The notes under the pieces are model-generated. The model was not told the origin of the DNA. It did not search any database and saw nothing but the letters and a program-made list of their open reading frames with translations. A DNA stretch of 64,000 bases. Origin: Apostichopus japonicus. Its lineage: Eukaryota > Echinodermata > Holothuroidea > Aspidochirotida > Stichopodidae. Below, in pieces: positions 1 to 17,205 of the stretch. How positions within the stretch are numbered: the first letter of the stretch is position 1; every line of letters begins with the position of its first letter. The stretch spans positions 33,564,398 to 33,628,397 of the forward strand of contig NC_092577.1 in NCBI RefSeq assembly GCF_037975245.1, given 5' to 3'. Position numbers and translations under genes: made by a program.

Positions 1-1
1 T

Positions 2-85
2 GAAGTAACTACTGAATACATAATGGAGGCCTATCCTAGCATGCCCAGTCAGCTCATTGAGTTACCAGAACTGTACCTTCAATGA
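2..85 (+). CDS. Possible 3'-terminal exon fragment of an upstream gene
   Basis: An open frame runs from the window edge to a TGA at 83-85 and gives 27 residues, ending in a leucine/glutamate-rich stretch (...PSQLIELPELYLQ). The composition looks protein-like and an AATAAA lies about 135 bp downstream, which fits the last codons of a plus-strand gene beginning outside the window. I do not recognise the protein. An 84-bp open frame can arise by chance, so this is a weak call. Confidence 0.22.
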   Translation, partial: EVTTEYIMEAYPSMPSQLIELPELYLQ

Positions 86-219
86 TTGTCAGATCTAACA
101 GAGCTTGGTCTGCTAGACCCTGTTGTCATCTTATTCCAAGTTGTTGGTTTACTGTTTAGAAATAATTTGAAATGGTACCATATCTCTCTTACCAATGGGC
201 CCAAAAAAATTGAATTGAA

Positions 220-225
220 AATAAA
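220..225 (+). promoter_or_regulatory. Candidate polyadenylation signal AATAAA
   Basis: This is a canonical AATAAA about 135 bp after the possible stop at 83-85, and it could end that transcript. The hexamer is common in A+T-rich DNA, so it only supports the call together with the preceding open frame. Confidence 0.2.
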
Positions 226-2344
226 GTTATTTTACAGCCAGCCACAGAAAATTTTTGGATTAATTCGTTACAATCGTCTTGATCCCTAAGGTAAACTGTT
301 GGTAAAATCTGTGACCACCCTCATATTAGTTCCTCACCCATAGATCCTCAACATTAAATACTAGAAAGGGGAATATTACTTTCCTGATACATATCTATCA
401 AGGAAATTTTGTCTACTACAACTATGCATCAACTAGCATTTAAATTGGAGGTGCATGATGTATACATTTCCAATGATTTCCTTAGTTATACCACAAAATG
501 GGTGAAAAATCCTCTTTTTAAATATGAGGTCATTAGTTGCAATTGCAAATTCCTTGGATTTACATTATAACTAAGTGTTATTCAAACTGATACATTTCTC
601 CTGTTACTGACCAGTACAATTTAATGTAGCCTGAGCTGTAGCCTGTTCTAAGCAATAGTGTGTAGTTGAGACTGTAATAATGTTCTTGTCACATTATTTC
701 TTTTCCCAAAAGGATATAGGCCTACCCTAGTATTAGTGTGCAAATATTGTTAAAAGGGAAGACTACAATATGTCAAAGTGGCAAATTTATGACAGTGTAT
801 GTAAGGAGTTACATTCATTTCACTTTAGATTGCTGGGCCTAGCCCAACTTGTTTCATTAGGGCCTAGGCCTACTGAAGCATAATTATGATAGTCAATACC
901 TACTTTATTAGTTAGGCTATTCTACTTCCTAGTCATACTAGTTGGCAGGCTCGTCCGAATTCACAGCAACATAACAGTTATTCGGTATTACAGTAACAGT
1001 TCTAAGCTATAATAGGCTTATCTCAATAAGGTCCAAGTAATCAATGTCGCCTTACCGCCTCCTGGCCTTAGTTACTTGTTACTGAAGGCCTAGTACTTAG
1101 TACTAGTAGTAGTACAGTAGTAGTACCGTAATGGGCCTAGTACTAGTAATACATTGGCTAGGCTACAAAACATATTGGCATGAACAATGCTAGGCTAATG
1201 TAAAGTTTCTCTTTCCAAATTTTCCGGTAATTTTTAGATTCTAGTACAAAAGTTTTGTACTTCATTTACTTAAAAAATTAATTAAACCAGTGACACAGAC
1301 TCCAGTATTAAGCAAACATGACTCGAAAAACTGCTCACCACTTTAATCATACGATGCAAATCACAAGCCGGTTAGTTGCTTTGTGTATCACCCGACGCGA
1401 CGTGTTCTTGTATTTAAGGGTGCATGCATCTACTACTAGAGTGAAGTGGACAGAATATTTCTTAACCCCTAATCATAATTTCCCAATTTTAACTAATTAA
1501 TAAAACATTTTATTATCATCTAATGGAGAACTTGCTGTAAGCGCATGTTATTAGTCACTATGAGTAGGTGTTTGAAGAGCACAAAGTTTTAAGACTCATA
1601 TTTACAATTTGTTCGTCTATCGTTGACTCCGTATCTTGGATATACGTCAGGGACAGAAAGAACAAATCAGGGACCACAGTGCATGACTCCTAAATAAAAT
1701 AACGGTGCGGGTATATCAACCTCACCAACATCGGTATTGGGCGATATAAACAAGAATGGGGGGGGGGGGGGGAATAGGCGAAAACTGGTACATTCCTTTG
1801 GCATGATGCTAGACTTTCAGATTATTGGCGAGTTAAAATCTATCTAGGATGCACTTTGCCTCAAAACACACTAGAACTGCAGAGTCATCAAAATGCATAT
1901 GAAAAGTAAATGTAGGCCTATAAGCAAAAGTGGATTAGGTGGGTGGGCCTTGCTTTATAATTGACGGAAAGATCTCACCAAACGATGATAAATAGTGTAT
2001 TTCCGTCGATAAGAACGGCAATAAAGACCAGCCGTCAATACCAACTATGAGGCGGAGAAAAATGCTGAATACAATGAAGGCCAAATCGAGGCAAACTATA
2101 TACGGTCAGTTAAACTACTTTTAATTTCGAAACCGGTAAGGTCGTGATTCCACTGTATGCATCTGTCACCTGTATCGAACAATGCTAGTTCTGTTTTGGT
2201 GACATGTTTGCCTTACTCTAGAGATCAAACATAATGCTAACCAACTCGAAATCATTTGTGATTCCTAAAGCCGGATCTCGAAAGAGATACTTTGAATAGA
2301 CTTTGTTAATGATATGGAGGTAAACGACAAAGGCAACTGAATAT
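226..2344. other. Gene-free stretch
   Basis: I see no supportable gene. The sequence is A+T-rich. Around 840-1190 it is dense in GGCCTA/TAGGCC and TAG/CTA words (for example 1095-1150), and a similar patch lies at 34920-35010. A run of 15 G occupies 1758-1772. The short open frame at 1318-1500 has no recognisable content. Confidence 0.5.
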
Positions 2345-2455
2345 ATATATAATTGAAATCGTAGTGAGTTGAAAAATCCAGAACAGTGAAAAAACTATCA
2401 GCCTCCACCGAGATTCGAACCTGGGCCTCCTGCTTTATATGCGGACACCCTAGTA
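2345..2455 (-). repeat. Degenerate tRNA-derived SINE fragment
   Basis: Read on the minus strand, 2421-2411 is GGTTCGAATCT, a good RNA polymerase III B box, preceded by a tRNA-like arm (GCAGGAGGCCC). The element runs on to a (TA)n tail near 2340-2353 and has a second (TA)n at its other side (2452-2468). No clear A box remains. The family differs from the SINEs at 13215 and 33924. Confidence 0.5.
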
Positions 2456-5400
2456 TATATATATATATTTTAAAAATGGGTTTTAAAAATCCATAGTTTT
2501 CAAAAATGTAAACAATCACTGGGTAATAATTTTCAAAAAGCAATTGATCTGTTGATCAGTCAGACAGTGTGTGTGTATGTGGGGGGAGGGGTGGGGGTGG
2601 GTGAGGGGGATCCATGGGTCTTCCCCACAATCGAGAAACTAGGTCGAGAAAGTATACAATTTACAACAAAATTATCAAGAAAAGCAGCATAGTAGTAAAT
2701 GTATTTCTAACAAAATGTATTATTCTTATCAATATTACACATCAACATTAGTAAAGATTAATATTTATGCTGATGAAAGTTAATATCATGTAGATTTACA
2801 TAAATACTAGTTAACAATGCAAAGAATTTTTCACAGAAGCTTAAACTTCTGCAAAAAATCTATGTCATCATGAAGATAACAGCAACCGTCCATAAACTTA
2901 TACTATTAGATAGAAAAGTGGTGAGTGTTTTATAGAATAAAAAGTTTGACTCAGGATATAGTGTAGGGCTGTTAAAACAACCACAATATCTCACATGGTA
3001 CTCAATAAATAGTGTTTAGTATCGGTTAAAACAAATACTTCAAAACAATCTCAGTTTACCGTTACAAGAAATTTTCAAACTTTTTTTGTTCAAATTCACC
3101 GAACACATGTATGTATGTCATGTTAACGCTTATGTGCTTTTTGTGAAGCTGCGTGCAGTAGCAATCAAATATTTTGCATATATATTGTAAATGTTTTAAA
3201 TGTTTAATTGTTTGATCTAGAGATGAATAATTCATGACGTTAAATATATTCATACCTGAATGATTCCTATGCCTTTTCTTGCCTGTGATTTTCCTTGGGC
3301 AAAGTTTCCAGCAACAAACAAAACACACACTAGCTTGTCAAATAACAAATGATTTTACCATTTTGCCCTAAGACATTTCTTGTTTTCCTTTCCTTCCCTT
3401 TTCTTTTTTTAACCCAATTTAAAGCTATATCCTAAGAAAAAGGAGCCAATGCAGAATTGAGTTTTTTGTAGAGCCTGTTCTAACATAAATGGAAGCATTA
3501 AAAGGAACTAGCCTAGCTCAAAGAAGTTAGTTAGAAAAGACTAAATTAATAACGAATATTATTAATATTATAAAGAAAAATAATTTTCATGCACAAATCA
3601 TATAAATATACATACTAATGAAATAATTACGATATATTCTGTTCACCTCAGAATCCCACTCAAAAGGGCACATTACATTACTATTCAGCTTGAGAAAATG
3701 ATTTACCTTGCCTAACATTCAAATACATGCACAGATGATATGGTTAGGCCTCTGCCTATATATTCTATGTACAATTTGCTTGGTTCTGCTACTTTCTCCT
3801 TGGAAGTCAGTAGGATTACCTCCAAATATGCTATGAAGCCAAATTATGGCCACCCATGCTATCATTTAAACACATATTTTACTACCACTCTGAAGGGCAT
3901 TTTCCCTTCTCTCAAAAAAATGCTTCAAACTGACCTCAGGAAAGGACTTTTGAAATGTTTAAGTAACATATAGTAGGCTAACACTTGGAGGTGATGCCAA
4001 TGACCTTTCAGTCTTTATATTAGTTAAAAACCAAATGCATTTGTGTCATACATGTGCACCACATATTTTTTTTTATTTCAAAATTAACCAATGAAGGAAG
4101 GTATAGGGGCACAAAGAAAGACAACTTCAACAATTAATGCCCACTCAAAGTCCATCCATTCACAAGGGTTCCTTTTTCAAATGATTTGTAAAACTTTCAA
4201 AGAATAAAAAGATGTTAAACACGGCCACTCAACACAACAGTTGTCAGCAGTGATGAGCCCCCCCCCCAGCCCCCTTCCAGTCTGCTATCATTAAACAAAA
4301 CTGAAGCCCCAATAAACCTTAAATTTACCTATCGTGTGCATCTTATACCAAATTTCCCTCTTCTCTAACTGTTCGCTTTTCATGCTAGCCTCCGCCACTT
4401 TCAAACTTCTGGTGCCACGACTGGTTACCAGAATAAATTTTACCGCAAAGAAGACACATGAAAGCAATCACTAATTAATTATGCAACTATATCACAATAA
4501 ACACAACACAGTAATCATCCTTCCCACCTCCCACGCCCCTACCCCCCCCCCCCCCGCCCACATTGCTCCATGTCACTTCATTAAACTTACTCACAGTCAC
4601 CACTGCCATCAAAAGTGATCAAGATGTTATCAATATTGGCATAAAAACCCTGAATGTTTCTATTAATACCCATATTTGGACCATAAAGCCATCTCTTATT
4701 GGCATTTTTCCTTGCCCCTTAATCTGGCTTTAATCTTCAGTGGCTTCCAACATGTCTTTGTATGAGCCACAAAAGTAATAAGTTTTTATTCAGATGATAA
4801 AGAAACTTAGAGGTTTGCATAGTTATTCAAGATGTATTGGATAGAAGAGCAAACATTGACAGCAGCTAAACTGAACAAATACACAAGTTTTCATTTAGTC
4901 TTGACAAAGCAAATAATTTCAAATATTCAAATTATCAGCAAGGTCAAGACTGGCAAGGTCAAGACTTATAGTTTGCAGATAACTTTTGCTTCAGAGTAAT
5001 AACAACTTATGAATCATTTTGGAAATGAATAAACAATACTCCCCCCCCCCCCACTTGAATTGGAAGTTACATGTATAGTATTTTGGTATTTCCCCTTTGA
5101 CAACACCTGGAGTCACTCTGAGTGTCCTAAGCAAGGCAGGTTAGAAAATACCTACATTTTTCCCCCAATAAAATTCCCTCATAGTGAATTGATTCAGCTG
5201 TGGAAACATATTCAAAACTGAAATTATACCAGAGAGTGTCTTGACCAATTCTTTATATACTACTATAGAGTGAACTTTTAACACATATAGTGCTAGAAAC
5301 TTGACCTACGTAAAACACCTTTTTTCCTTAAAATTGGTGAAAGTTTATTTATGACATAAATAATTTGAGCATTAAATCAAAAATAATCATATATACTTTC

Positions 5401-6011
5401 AAATTTAACTTCAGGTTATAAATTGAAAACCAAGCTGATACAAAATTGTCATCTTCCACCCTCCCGGACAAAGAAAAATGGTCGGAAATGTTAATCAGCT
5501 CAAAGTTGAACAGGTACAATAACACAACAAGCTGTGTTTGCTTTATGATGGCTAATTATATGACGACAAAATTCACAATGGCTGAAGTTTAATTCATATA
5601 GCCATAATAATGAAATATGAAACTGATTACAAAAGTACAGAATTATGCAGACAATTTCTAGTTTTATGAGCTGATTGCATTTGAAGCCTAACATACTCTT
5701 TTGTCATTGATGTCATTAGCTGTTTTGAACTTGCGTCAAAACAGACAGGTACTACTACTTAGAGGAAGTCTTGTGAATCTCAAAGCAAGATCATCAGCAC
5801 TTCATCTAGGCATTCAACACTTTCATAACAGATTGTTGTAGTTCTAGCCTATTTTGCACATAAGAATATGAGCTGAAGTCATCTCAACATGTGAGTTCCG
5901 GCTAATTAACGATTTAATTGCATCACCTCTGAACGAGATTGACTTATCACAGGATCATTAACCACCGTGCAAACAATAGACTTTAATGTATTAGGTAGGG
6001 AGTGTACAGTT
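2456..6011. other. Gene-free A+T-rich stretch with G/C homopolymers
   Basis: No coding signal is recognised. Notable content: a G-rich tract at 2581-2609 able to form a G-quadruplex, and C runs near 4258-4267, 4542-4555 and 5041-5052. Short open frames here show no family features. This lies downstream of the Ral gene's likely 3' end. Confidence 0.5.
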
Positions 6012-6017
6012 TTTATT
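6012..6017 (-). promoter_or_regulatory. Candidate polyadenylation signal of the Ral gene
   Basis: TTTATT on the plus strand is AATAAA on the minus strand. It is the first such hexamer I find downstream of the Ral stop codon at 7159 and would give a 3' UTR of about 1.15 kb. Further candidates lie farther downstream (for example near 5344). Without transcripts the choice is uncertain. Confidence 0.3.
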
Positions 6018-7158
6018 AATTTACAACATAAAAAACACAACCGACAGATTAAAAGTTGTAGCAATATGTCAGGGTAAGACAAATATCGTTTGTCCTGGTG
6101 CTATAAAATACAGCTGAAAGTTCTCTTCCTAAATGAGTCAAAAATGAAACGAGTAGAAAACAGTTACAAACTGTGCACATTAATACACGTTCTTTCTTCT
6201 CTACAATAAAATTCCAAACACATATTCTTTGCAACCAGCATGCTTTATATACCAATTGAAAAGATGATTTTTTTTGTGGTCAAATTAACCATGTTGCACT
6301 ATTTTCTGCATTAGAGGAACCTGATGAGATATAAATGCTTGGGGGGGGGGGGAGGGGGGAGTGGAGGAAAGGTTTTGTTGTTTCCTTTTCACCTTTTGTA
6401 GTGTTAAGGTTCTTGAACCAATTATGTTAAAAAGCTGCACACTATATAATAAGACCTAATCTCTAATCAGAAGTTAAGGTTGTTGCATTGAATCTCAAAT
6501 TTAAATTTAAGTTATTTTCCTCAATTTTACTGAATGTGAGCTGCCTTAGCTCCATAATAAGTAAAGTCTTTGATGAATATCGATTCACTGGTGTCAGTTT
6601 CCATTCTGACTCCTTTTCTGATAAAATAGTTCAAAATATCCTACCAGTGAGTGTGCTGAGGTTGTGATGAGACAGGTAAGCGAGGCAGCGAGTGTAAATA
6701 TCAAATATTTCTTTCCCGGCTGACATACTCTGTTTGTGGAAACATCGACTGTTCTTAAATCATTGCCTTGTTATCTAGCTCACATTGAAAATTAAGCCCA
6801 CTACTTCTATACGAGATGAAATTCCCCCAGAAAATTTGTGATCATTTTTTCATCCATCCAAATTTTTGCGCATTTTTCTTATAATTTCAATATTTTCTTA
6901 CAAAAAGAAAGAAAGAAAGAGAAGAGTAAACCGTGTCGAATCAAATACCATAAAATTATTTTACTCTTTCTCAAAAATTGCAAGGGTCTCTTGGATATCC
7001 TGGTCTTCATGGTAACGTGATGTCTACATATCTCCATGGTAACAGCATGCAGACAGCTGTCGCCATTGGCTACCACAGTCATTCCAGCAAGAGTATGAGT
7101 TTTACACATGATGCAGACTATTTAAGAAAAAATTGTGAGTAGTTAGAATGAAGTCCAT
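6018..7158 (-). other. Probable 3' UTR of the Ral gene
   Basis: This region follows the Ral stop codon on the minus strand and ends at the first AATAAA. It contains a G-run near 6341-6352 and a fragment of a dispersed repeat (6649-6693). No other gene signal is visible. The extent is inferred. Confidence 0.35.
6649..6693 (+). repeat. Fragment of dispersed repeat (GACAGGTAAGCGAGG family)
   Basis: The block GTGCTGAGGTTGTG...GAGACAGGTAAGCGAGG matches copies at about 11140-11196, 17025-17070 and 17160-17200. This is the shortest of four members in the window. Confidence 0.55.
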
Positions 7159-13214
<6,056 letters not shown>

Positions 13215-13487
13215 GGAGTGTTAGCTCAGTGGTTAACGCCGGTGCTTTTCAATCATAAGATCCCCGGTTCGAGTCACTCCCAGATTAATGTATGTCGTCC
13301 AGTTACAGAGTTGTTGACAATTAACAATTCATAATCATGGACGTTAAATATGAATGTACGAGACTGGCTTCGGTCAGCTTGCGGCTTTGATAAGCCAATT
13401 AGGCTTCTTCGCGAGTTCCTGCTTGCAGGAGGATCTAATATACATATATACATACATACATACATACATACATATACATACAAAATA
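13215..13487 (+). mobile_element. tRNA-derived SINE
   Basis: tRNA-like head GGAGTGTTAGCTCAGTGG with A box at 13222-13232 and B box GGTTCGAGTCA at 13266-13276. The body is shared almost base for base with the copy at 33924-34147 (ATTAATGTATGTCGTCCAG, CAGCTTGCGGCTTTGATAAG). It ends with the small palindrome TCCTGCTTGCAGGA and GGATCTAA, then an (ATAC)n tail. It is not a functional tRNA, since no matching acceptor stem closes after the B box. Confidence 0.9.
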
Positions 13488-14023
13488 ACCATGTGTATAG
13501 TATAAGGCTACAGATGGGGGAAAAATATATATATTTCTATACTCAACAAATTTCACAAATACGGTATGTATGCACAGTAAGATATGTCTTTACTGTAAAC
13601 AAACTTCAACATTCAAAAATAGAATTGATTGAAAAGTTTTTAAGTGTGACATAATCCATGTGATAAAATTTACATTTATACTGCATTGCTGTTCAACGGC
13701 ATGGTAGTCACAAGATCCAGAAAATGAGAGAAACATTCAGAGGGGGGGGGGTGGTTGGGCTGGGGTTAGGGGGTTTCACAGAATGCAGGTAACGCAAGCT
13801 TGTGCCTCTGCACCAGCGAGAGAGCAGACTAGGAAGTCATGCCAGATGCATACTGTAGGCAAGGGTGCAAGCCCTAAAACTTTGCTGTAACTATCATTTC
13901 CAAAATTTACTTTGACCAGCTTCAAATCAGCAGAATTTTGAGGGCAGATGCAATAAAGATTTTAATATCTTCCTTGTTTTTTCCTTCATATGCCAAGGAG
14001 AGGGGGGGTTGAATGCATATATC
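13488..14023. other. Gene-free stretch
   Basis: Nothing recognised apart from a G run at 13741-13750 and G-rich sequence to about 13775. Confidence 0.45.
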
Positions 14024-14031
14024 CCCCTCCC

Positions 14032-14392
14032 CAGTGGCGGAGCTAGGGGTATTGGTCAGGAGGGGCGAGAATGGTCTGTAGGGGCGCTTTCAACACTATC
14101 TAAGCGGAGCGCCACCACTGGTTGGCGTGTAGCGTACAGAAAATTTTTGAGTAAAGATACTCCCTAGATCGCCGGAAATGACCCTTTCCGGGCCTGGCTA
14201 AGTTGCAGATAAACGAAGAATAAATAAGTGTCATCGCCAAATTACACCAACAAAATGTGACAAATGTCAATAAGTAGATGAGAGCGCAATAAAAAAGTCA
14301 ATAATCTAGAATAAGTAAAAAGTGGTAAAGAGCTGAAAAGGGCGCCAGCAGTCCATTTGAGACCCCCTGACTGTATGGACGCTCCGCCACTG
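14032..14392. mobile_element. Non-autonomous hAT-like TIR element, 361 bp
   Basis: Starts CAGTGGCGGAGC and ends GCTCCGCCACTG, perfect 12-bp terminal inverted repeats. It is flanked on both sides by the identical 8-bp CCCCTCCC (14024-14031 and 14393-14400). An 8-bp duplication and a CAG start are hAT-superfamily hallmarks. The interior has no open frame, so it would depend on a transposase elsewhere. The C-rich target makes the exact duplication length slightly uncertain. Confidence 0.85.
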
Positions 14393-14400
14393 CCCCTCCC

Positions 14401-15160
14401 CCATTCTTCCCTTCTTTGAGGTACCAGTGTATTAATTCTTAATGGATTATCTCATATGGCACAAACCCTCACTGTCATGATGCATATGCAATATTCTACT
14501 TTAAATAATATGCTAATGTATTGTACTAATGTACAGTACCATGGATGTACAGTAGTAGCATATACTGTACTTGTGATGCCTAACGTGTTGTCATAGCCAG
14601 GTCAAACACAGCCCCTCCATTACTGTGATAACAAGACTATAATGTACTATTCACACTCTACAGTATACTGTAGCACTTTGAAAGGTTAATAACTAATGGA
14701 CACAAGTGACCTACTGTACAATATATATATTTATATATTTATGAATATATATAGTCTAGCAATGATTCAAGTGTAAAATTCCCTTCAGTACATTCTCATG
14801 TATGGATATTGCATGTAGTAAATCAGTACATGGGAACACAAATTTATGTTAATGAGAACATAAATTACATAGGGTTTACTTCAAGGAGTTTGATTACCAA
14901 TTACTATATCTTTATCATCAGGTATGAATCACAGTTTTCCTCATTAGGTCCAAACTAAAACTCTGTACATAGTCAGAAAAGCAATAAAATACTTTGTGCT
15001 GAGAATTAGGGTTTTCACTATATAAAGTGCTATGAGAGGGTACAGTGCGTTGCTAAGGTAATCTCGGAGCTGAAGGGTCCACCATCTGTCGACAGACCTC
15101 TTACAACAGTGGTTGTAAACGTGCATGTTTGAACAAGCACTCTCCAACGTTCAAAGTACA
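14401..15160. other. Gene-free stretch
   Basis: A+T-rich with repeated GTACAGTA/TACTGTAC words (14535-14570, 14660-14675) and short TA tracts. No gene recognised. Confidence 0.45.
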
Positions 15161-15164
15161 TCTT

Positions 15165-15535
15165 TATCTTTCTCTTCTTGTTTGACAGATCTCTGTGTGT
15201 GTATCCATGATACACTGGGGTTCTCTACTTCTTATTTAACAGATCTCTGTGTGTTAAACATGATACAGCCTCAATAGGGAGTCTTCCTGCTCTTGTTTAA
15301 CAGATCTCTGTGTGTTAATCATGATATAGCCAAATTGGGATATTATCTTCCCCTTCTTGTTTAATAGATCTCTGAGTGTTAAACATATATAGCCACATTG
15401 GGATATCTTCCCTTTCTTGTTTAACAGATATCTGTGTGTTAAGCATGATACAGCCACACTGGGGTATCTTCCTGTTCTGGTTTAACACATCTCTGTGTGT
15501 TAAACATGATATACAGTAGCCACACTGGGATACAT
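15165..15535 (+). repeat. Tandem repeat, about 60-bp unit, six copies
   Basis: Six imperfect units carry TTTAACAGATCTCTGTGTGT, then AAACATGATA, CAGCCACACTGGG and TATCTTCC. Unit length varies between roughly 55 and 65 bp. Overlapping open frames reading LLNKKGKI on the minus strand are products of the repeat. Confidence 0.85.
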
Positions 15536-16950
15536 CAGACATGTACATACTGCACATGATTTATGATATAATCATACAAAAGCTGTTGGAATGAAACTGC
15601 TGTTATGATACATGTCATAATTATCACTGTAAAGATCTGGTTACTATAAGTACTTTATCTACAATGCTATTATCAGGGAGCTGCTACTCTAATATAATGA
15701 ATAATTTTTCAATTACCGTAGGCAATCCCCTCCTGAACTAATAATAACAATGAGAAACAATATGTATACATGTATGTATATATCTATATACATATATATT
15801 TATATGTATGGATGCCTGCCATCATGAAACAACAGGGAAAATCTTCTTGTGAGTATACACAATATATTGTCAATCTCCTCCTAAGCTAACAATATTAGTA
15901 ACATAAATAAAATTAAAAAATATGTAACCAAAATACAAAATTTTTAATAAGTAACAAAAAAGATAGATACAGTAGATAGATGGTAATAAAAATAAAAAAA
16001 GAATATAAAAAATATTATTGCAACATATCATGAGTGGATTAAGTGACTATCTAGACTAAAATACAATCACATAATCTCATACTGGACAAATTTAACAACA
16101 ACCAACAAAAATAGCTATACTGTAACCACCAAGGAAATGAAACATAACCAACAAAAGTAGATACATAACAACAACAAAAAGATATGAAACAAAAGTTAAG
16201 TACAGTACAACGATTCAATAAAAAAAATTTTAAAAAATTTACGGCAAAATATGTAAATTACTGTACGTACAAAGATTTACAAATTACAAGTAAACAAGGA
16301 TGAATAGAGCTGCTGATAACATTGCAATCTCATCCTGGCCAATAAAGAAAATGATACCGAAAATTGGGAAAATATAAACAATGGAGCAAATTACTAGCCC
16401 AAGGTCTTTCCAATATGTATAGTAATTAGGATGTCAGCTCTACAGTGTGAAACTGTACTGTAATGTATATACAGTAATGTACATAGAGACTAGTGAGCAA
16501 ACTGCTGATGAGAAAACCAGGGGCAGGATGAATTCAAGGTGAAGAATATTTCAATCAAATTTGTAGGTAAAAAATGTAAATTATGTACGAAAATCTTATT
16601 ACAAGTACGCAATGATGAATAGCTATGATTATGCACTCTCACCTTGGCCCCCAAAAATATAATCATAATAAATATAATCATAAGAAAATAGTAATAATAA
16701 TAATAATAGAAAAAACAAAAAAAAATGGTGTACACCAATAATGGTAAAGATATAAACAAAGAAGCAAACAAGTTCAAATTTCTTTGAATATAGTTCAAGG
16801 TCTCCCCTATATGTAGGGTAATATTAAGAAAATGTTAAGGGAAGTAAAGTACTGTACTTGTGTCTACTAGAAGAAACTACAAACAAGATTTATTCCAAAC
16901 CACATATGCCTAAACACTTTGGGTGGTAGAATGAGAAGGGAGGGCTATGA
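15536..16950. other. Gene-free A+T-rich stretch
   Basis: Contains A-rich segments (15900-16260), (TAA)n near 16690-16710, and TA-rich simple sequence around 15760-15810. Two blocks share AAATTACGTAC/TACAAATT-like wording (16250-16290 and 16560-16610). No gene recognised. Confidence 0.45.
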
Positions 16951-16957
16951 ACATGGG

Positions 16958-17205
16958 GGGGGGGGGGAGGGCGGCAGACAGTCTTAGATGGTTACTAGTT
17001 CATTCTAGGCATGTTAGAACGAGAGTGCTTAGGTTGTGGGGAGACAGGTAAAGCGAGGAGCGAAGTAATTAGTATAAACCTTAATTGTGGAGGGGTCTGG
17101 ATATAGAGGGCGCACAGTGTTAAGTGGTTTACCAGTTCATTCTCTGCACAGTAGAACGAGAGTGCTGATGTTGTGAAGATACAGGTAAGTCAGGAGCGAA
17201 TAGTT
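16958..17205 (+). repeat. Two tandem copies of the dispersed GACAGGTAAGCGAGG repeat
   Basis: Copies at about 16965-17070 and 17096-17201 share CAGTTCATTCT, GTAGAACGAGAGTGCT, GTTGTGGGGAGACAGGTAA and GGAGCGAA, each followed by TATAAACCTTAA. They match 10967-11202. The pair probably arose by local duplication with a period of about 140 bp. A G run of about 10-12 lies just before at 16957-16968. Confidence 0.75.

Noticed and set aside
13222-13280. Functional tRNA gene
   Set aside because: A and B boxes are present, but there is no closing acceptor stem and the tail is shared with a second dispersed copy, so it is a SINE.
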